Positions 60,145-64,000 of a DNA stretch of 64,000 nucleotides are shown in pieces. The translations under genes and the position numbers were made by a program. The DNA is taken from the NCBI RefSeq assembly GCF_036174265.1, contig NZ_CP108055.1, forward strand, positions 4,836,001 through 4,900,000, in the 5' to 3' direction. Position 1 is the stretch's first letter; each line of letters opens with the position of its first letter. A model generated the notes under the pieces. That model was not told where the DNA came from, searched no databases, and worked only from the letters and a program-made list of their open reading frames with translations. The stretch comes from Streptomyces sp. NBC_00285 (GTDB lineage: Bacteria; Actinomycetota; Actinomycetes; Streptomycetales; Streptomycetaceae).

Positions 60145-61083
60145 TCACGGCGGGGTGGCCCTGCCCCGTCCCACCTGTGTCCGGACAGCTCCCATGCTCG
60201 CCGCGATCACGAACGCGATGGCGAGTGCCTGGAGCGCGGACAGGGCCTGGTCGAGGATCAGGAAGCCCGCGAGGGCGGCCAGGGCCGGCTCCAGGCTCAT
60301 GAGGACCGCGAAGGTGGAGGCGGGCAGGCGGCGTAGAGCGAGGAGTTCGAGGGTGTAGGGCAGCACGGACGACATCAGGGCCACCGCTGCGCCCAGGCCC
60401 ACGGTCACCGGGTCGAGGAGCCTGGTGCCCGACTCCACGATGCCGAACGGCAGGAACGCCAGCGCGCCGACCGCCATCGCCAGCGCGAGGCCGTCGGCCT
60501 GCGGGAAGCGACGGCCGGTCCGCGCGCTGAAGACGATGTAGGCCGCCCACATGGTGCCCGCACCCAGGGCGAAGGCGACACCTGTGGGGTCGAGCTCGCC
60601 GAAGCCCCCGGCGCCTCCGCCACCGAGCAGGAAGACACCGGCGAGCGCGAGTCCGGCCCAGACGGCGTTGACCGCGCGGCGGGAGACCAGGACGGAGAGC
60701 GCGAGGGGGCCGAGGACCTCCAGGGTGACCGCGGGGCCCAGGGGGATGCGGTCGACGGCCTGGTAGAAGAGGCCGTTCATCGCCGCCATGGTGAGGCCGA
60801 AGACGACGACCGTGCCCCAGTCGGTGCGCGAGTGGCCGCGCAGGCGGGGGCGGCAGACGAGGAGCAGGACGACCGCGGCGGCCATCAGCCGCAGGGTCAC
60901 GACCCCGAGCGCACCGGTCCTGGGCATCAGGGTCACGGCGAGGGCGGCGCCGAACTGTACGGAGACACCAGCGGCGAGGAGCAGGCTGACGGGGCCGAGT
61001 GCGCCGCGACGGCGCGGGGCGGTCGCCGACGGGTCGGTGACCGGGGTCGGGGAAGCCGGGGCGGCTGCGTTGGAGGTGGTCAC
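60145..61083 (-). CDS. EamA/DMT family transporter (312 aa)
   Basis: Ten-helix drug/metabolite transporter of the EamA type, like RhtA amino-acid exporters. Two repeated five-helix halves: LGPVSLLLAAGVSVQFGAAL... and GAGTMWAAYIVFSARTG..., the second ending in LEPALAALAGFLILDQ, the conserved second-EamA motif. It starts at GTG 61083. Convergent with the methyltransferase gene (5 nt apart). Probably exports a polar metabolite. Confidence 0.85.
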   Translation of the reverse strand: MTTSNAAAPASPTPVTDPSATAPRRRGALGPVSLLLAAGVSVQFGAALAVTLMPRTGALGVVTLRLMAAAVVLLLVCRPRLRGHSRTDWGTVVVFGLTMAAMNGLFYQAVDRIPLGPAVTLEVLGPLALSVLVSRRAVNAVWAGLALAGVFLLGGGGAGGFGELDPTGVAFALGAGTMWAAYIVFSARTGRRFPQADGLALAMAVGALAFLPFGIVESGTRLLDPVTVGLGAAVALMSSVLPYTLELLALRRLPASTFAVLMSLEPALAALAGFLILDQALSALQALAIAFVIAASMGAVRTQVGRGRATPP

Positions 61084-61214
61084 GGGGGCGTCCAGGGATC
61101 AGCTCGAGGTTTGTCCATCACGATGCACTGCGAAGTCCACGGTAATGGACTTCGACAGGTGTGTGAACCGGTTATACGGCTGTCCCGAATGGCGGACGGT
61201 TGGCGGAGGGTTGT

Positions 61215-63263
61215 TCAGTGGCCTCCCCAGGGCGTCTCGTCCCGGAAGAGCGGCTGCCCTCCGTCGAGGTAGGTGGACCGATATCCGCCGCCCGCCCGGG
61301 CCGTCTCCACCCGGGCCGCCTCCACCCGGGCTGCCTCCGCCCCGACCGCCCCTGCCCAGGCCGCCCCCGCGCCGACGGCCTCCACCGGGTTGGCCGCCTC
61401 CGTGAACAGCGGCAGCCGCAGCTCGCCGGTGTCCATCACCGCACCGTTCTGCGACCGGTGCAGTCGCGCGTACGCCCCGCCCCACGCCAGCAGCTCCTCA
61501 TGGCGGCCGACCTCCACGATCCGGCCGTGGTCGACGACGAGGATGCGGTCGGCGTCGGGGGCGAGGTTGAGGTCGTGGGTGATCATGATGGTCGTACGGC
61601 CCGCCATCAGCCGGCGCAGCGGCTTGACCACCCGGCGGGCGGCCAGGGCGTCGAGGCCGGTGGTGGGCTCGTCGAGGACGAGGACCGGTGAGTCGCGCAG
61701 GATGGCCCGCGCGATGGCGAGGCGTTGCAGCTGACCGCCTGACAGCCGGGCCGAGTTGGGGTCGACCCGGGTGTCATAGCCCTCGGGGAGCCGCGCGATG
61801 AACTCGTGCGCGTCGGCCGCCCGGGCCGCCTCGACGATGGCCTGCTCGCTGGCGCCGGGCCGACCGCAGGCGATGTTGGCGCGCACGGTGTCGTGCAGGA
61901 CGAGCGTCTCCTGGGGCAGGAGGGTGACGTACTCGCGCAGCCGGGCGAGCGGGAAGTCCCGCAGCGGGACGCCGTCCAGGTAGAGCCCGCCGGCGTCGGG
62001 GTCGTAGAAGCGCAGGAGCATCTTCGACACCGTGGACTTGCCCGCGCCGCTGGGGCCGGTCACGATCACCAGCTCGCCGGGGTGGACGGTGAACGAGAGC
62101 CCGGACAGGGTGACGGTGTCGGCGCCCGGATACCGGAAGCTGACGTCTCGCACGTCGATACGGCCGTCAGGGCGTCCCGTGTCGGTGGGGCGCCGCGGGT
62201 CACCGACCGCGGGCCGCACGTCGAGGATCTCGATCAGCCGCTCGGCGCCCGCGGTGGCCGCGTTGACGGTCAGGCCGAGCTGGGCGAGACCGCGGACGGG
62301 CGGGTAGAGATAGCCGAGGAACGCGGAGAAGGCGAGGAGCTGGCCGAGGGTCATGCGGCCGGTGGAGATCTCCCAGGCGCCGATGCCGATCACCGCGAGG
62401 ACGCACACCGTCTCGATGACGGCCACGAGTTGCTCGTACGCCTCGTTGAGCCGCGTCGAGCGGACGGAGGCGCGGAACCAGGCGTTCGCCTCCTCGGCCA
62501 GCCGGCGGCGTTCGGCGTCACGGCGGTCGTAGGCCTGAGTGAGGACGATGTTGCCGAGGGACTCCTCGACGACGGAGGTGATCGCGCCGTCGGCGACGCG
62601 GCCCTCGCGGGAGACGGACTTGATGGAACCGGAGAAGCGGCGGGCGGCCAGCCAGAACAACGGAGCCAGCACGAAGGTCGCGGTGGCGAGGTCCCAGCGC
62701 AGCCAGAACGCGGCGGCCGCGTAGAAGAGCGCGGAGAAGGCCGCCGAGGCGGCGCCGACGAGGCCCGACACGACCATGGTCTCGATCGCCTCGATGTCGC
62801 CGGTCAGCCGGGACAACAGGTCGCCCTGGCGGTGGCGTTGGAAGAAGTGCGGCGGCAACTTCTGTACGTGGTCGAAGACATGCTCACGCAGTCGCATCAC
62901 GAAGCGCTCGGTGGCCCAAGCGGCAAGGGAGTTGCCGGCGTATGCGACGACCGCTCCGGCCACGGCGACGGCCAGCCACTTCACGGCCGGGTCCCAGAAC
63001 GCGGCGAGTGAGCCCTTCTGGAGGGCGTGGTCGGTGAGATCACCGAAGAGGAGAATGGCTTCCGTCTCGGCCAGCGCGGCCAGCACCGTGCACAGCCAGA
63101 CCGTCACCAGCCAGCGGCGCAGGCCCTTCGTCAGCGGCCAGAAACGGCGGAATGCGGTGCGGGCCGGAATGGTGGGGGTGGGGGTGTCGTATGCGATTTC
63201 ATCGTCGGATTCGACGTGCCCCGCATGTTTTGCATATTCCGCGTTCTCCCCGTCGCGACCCAT
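61215..63263 (-). CDS. ABC exporter, fused membrane and ATP-binding domains (682 aa)
   Basis: Single-polypeptide half-transporter of the multidrug/peptide exporter type. TMD at ~45-340 (WLAVAVAGAVVAYAGNSLAA; KLPPHFFQRHRQGDLLSRLTGDI coupling region), NBD at ~365-600 with Walker A GPSGAGKST, signature LSGGQLQRLAIARA, Walker B VLVLDEPTTGLD, H-loop ITHDLNL. No C39 peptidase domain. A 35-residue acidic N-terminal arm precedes the TMD, and an Ala/Glu-rich segment near 640 precedes the C-terminus. It is preceded by a small Pro/Lys/His-rich peptide gene with a hairpin between, so it may export that peptide. Confidence 0.9.
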   Translation of the reverse strand: MGRDGENAEYAKHAGHVESDDEIAYDTPTPTIPARTAFRRFWPLTKGLRRWLVTVWLCTVLAALAETEAILLFGDLTDHALQKGSLAAFWDPAVKWLAVAVAGAVVAYAGNSLAAWATERFVMRLREHVFDHVQKLPPHFFQRHRQGDLLSRLTGDIEAIETMVVSGLVGAASAAFSALFYAAAAFWLRWDLATATFVLAPLFWLAARRFSGSIKSVSREGRVADGAITSVVEESLGNIVLTQAYDRRDAERRRLAEEANAWFRASVRSTRLNEAYEQLVAVIETVCVLAVIGIGAWEISTGRMTLGQLLAFSAFLGYLYPPVRGLAQLGLTVNAATAGAERLIEILDVRPAVGDPRRPTDTGRPDGRIDVRDVSFRYPGADTVTLSGLSFTVHPGELVIVTGPSGAGKSTVSKMLLRFYDPDAGGLYLDGVPLRDFPLARLREYVTLLPQETLVLHDTVRANIACGRPGASEQAIVEAARAADAHEFIARLPEGYDTRVDPNSARLSGGQLQRLAIARAILRDSPVLVLDEPTTGLDALAARRVVKPLRRLMAGRTTIMITHDLNLAPDADRILVVDHGRIVEVGRHEELLAWGGAYARLHRSQNGAVMDTGELRLPLFTEAANPVEAVGAGAAWAGAVGAEAARVEAARVETARAGGGYRSTYLDGGQPLFRDETPWGGH

Positions 63264-63314
63264 GCCCCATCCCCTTTGAACTACCTTTGAATCACCCTCG
63301 AATTACCTGAGAAA

Positions 63315-63340
63315 GGGACCGACGGCGCACCGTCGGCCCC
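63315..63340 (-). terminator. Hairpin between peptide gene and exporter
   Basis: CCGACGG-CGCA-CCGTCGG core extended by GGG/CCC across one mismatch; the minus strand then reads TTTC. It lies 19 nt after the peptide stop. A partial terminator or attenuator here would give much more peptide than transporter message. Confidence 0.55.
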
Positions 63341-63358
63341 TTGTGCGTCAGCGCCGGA

Positions 63359-63490
63359 TCAGTTGTCCTGACCACCGGGAATCGGCTTGGGAAGCGGCTT
63401 GTGGTGGTGCTTCTTGGGCTTCGGCGGGGGCGGGGGCGGCAGCTGCTTCGACTTCGGCTTCGGCAGGGGGGCGAGCTTCTTGAGGCTCAT
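63359..63490 (-). CDS. Pro/Lys/His-rich small peptide, putative exported/precursor peptide (43 aa)
   Basis: ATG 63490, stop 63359, with AAGGAG five bases before the start, a near-perfect Shine-Dalgarno. Sequence: MSLKKLAPLPKPKSKQL, then a run of six prolines, PKPKK, three histidines, KPLPKPIPGG and QDN at the end. Codons have normal Streptomyces third-position GC. It lies just upstream of, and in the same direction as, an ABC exporter. No family recognised. Composition resembles proline-rich antimicrobial or metal-binding peptides, but that is only resemblance. Confidence 0.6.
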   Translation of the reverse strand: MSLKKLAPLPKPKSKQLPPPPPPKPKKHHHKPLPKPIPGGQDN

Positions 63491-63964
63491 TCCGACTCCT
63501 TGGGAGGGATGCACTGTTCCTTGATTTCGCCGAATTCCGCGTCCGGAACCCGATGTCGAAGAAGTTACACGGCCCCCGCCGGGGAAAGTGCCCGAAAAGG
63601 CAAAGGGGCACTGTGAATACCCTTGGTAAACCTGGGAGTTACTTGGGTAAGAAGCCGGGCTGCCCAGCGCTTCGGCGCTTCGGCGTAGTCGCCGGGCATC
63701 CGTTCATGGCGGTCCGCCAAGTTGGTCGGTCCGCCAGGTCGGCCGCTCGGCGGTCGGTCGGTCGGTCGGGGAGAGCGGAACCGGCATGGCAGGTGGAGCG
63801 GGGAGCCGCGGGAAATGGCAGGTGCGGAACCGCTGACGTTGCAGCAGTTCCGCACACCGGGCCGCAGGGCAGGCGCCCGGCAGGCCGGCCGGTTTGCGTC
63901 CACCCGAACGACGCTGACGCGGCCCCGCCGGGCCATCCCGGCGGGGCCGTCAGGGACTCGGCCA
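63491..63964. other. Intergenic region upstream of the peptide gene
   Basis: Contains a 7-bp hairpin AGTGCCC/GGGCACT (63587-63612), a GTCG-rich tetranucleotide repeat region (63723-63770), and a bidirectional-type hairpin at 63921. Overlapping frames here are rich in Arg/Pro/Ser and not supported as genes. Confidence 0.45.
63921..63948. terminator. Terminator hairpin, 12-bp stem
   Basis: GGCCCCGCCGGG (63921-63932), CCAT loop, CCCGGCGGGGCC (63937-63948). It lies 17 nt beyond the stop of the partial minus-strand gene at the right edge. Confidence 0.7.
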
Positions 63965-64000
63965 TCAAGGACGGGGCGGAAGCCGGCTCCCCGAGAAGTC
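63965..64000 (-). CDS. 3' end of an unidentified gene (partial)
   Basis: From the right edge the minus strand reads DFSGSRLPPRP then TGA (63965-63967), followed closely by a strong terminator hairpin, the usual arrangement for a gene end. Eleven residues are too few for a family. A convergent or overlapping non-coding reading cannot be excluded. Confidence 0.4.
   Translation of the reverse strand, partial: DFSGSRLPPRP

Noticed and set aside
63348..63611. 87-codon frame overlapping the peptide gene
   Set aside because: Ala/Glu/Pro-rich frame without a Shine-Dalgarno; the MSLKK frame has AAGGAG and better codon use.
63723..63770. GTCG tetranucleotide run considered as a CRISPR-like or iteron array
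   Set aside because: Unit is 4 nt and imperfect, with no spacers or palindromic repeat.

Overview
The window is high-GC actinobacterial DNA, almost certainly a Streptomyces chromosome. Evidence: strong third-position GC bias, frequent GTG starts, many 4-nt ATGA/GTGA gene overlaps, GlxA/AraC, XRE-TPR and RsbW-like regulators, and a DmdR/DtxR, SIS-domain, RidA, citrate synthase and pdxH neighbourhood like that of S. coelicolor. I saw no rRNA, tRNA, CRISPR array, IS element or prophage.

Left part (1-24300): after a truncated PPOX gene and two acetyltransferases comes a scattered catabolic regulon. It holds a DoxX plus OB-fold pair, an ADP-forming acyl-CoA synthetase with an enoyl-CoA hydratase, a flavin reductase, an SDR/acyl-CoA dehydrogenase/alcohol dehydrogenase operon, a cyclase, a large-plus-small acyl-CoA dehydrogenase pair and an AMP-forming acyl-CoA ligase. 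These units share an inverted repeat, CTGAC-N4C-GTCAG, next to their starts. I read seven copies between 3171 and 22275, so one repressor encoded elsewhere probably controls beta-oxidation of an unidentified complex acid. Between them lie a secreted tannase-like esterase, two flavoenzymes, an MFS transporter with a GlxA/AraC regulator, and an RsbW-like kinase.

Middle part (24300-47700): housekeeping and regulatory genes. They include EF-hand and STAS proteins, an ECF sigma factor with a fused anti-sigma/DinB-like protein, purU, a solute-binding lipoprotein, a Pro/Gln-rich membrane protein, an NsdA-like XRE-TPR regulator, a short prim-pol protein, an ABC-2 exporter, a large secreted protein, an alpha/beta hydrolase lacking its nucleophile, the DtxR/DmdR iron repressor, SIS, RidA, a GNAT, a PAS sensor, pdxH and citrate synthase. 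Between the SIS and RidA genes sits a self-contained minus-strand unit of about 230 nt. It has a promoter, an extended Shine-Dalgarno, a 12-codon ORF and a three-way-junction terminator.

Right part (47700-58100): one tightly coupled minus-strand operon. It encodes a DinB-like protein, an AtuA-like protein, biotin-dependent carboxyltransferase and biotin carboxylase, acyl-CoA dehydrogenase, a 4CL/cinnamate-type CoA ligase, enoyl-CoA hydratase and TetR. A palindrome at its head is the likely TetR site. It resembles branched-chain or acyclic-terpenoid acid degradation.

End (58100-64000): GtrA-like and small membrane proteins, a methyltransferase, an EamA exporter, and an ABC exporter preceded by a 43-codon Pro/Lys/His-rich peptide gene with a strong RBS and an intervening hairpin. 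The last is a candidate peptide/exporter pair.
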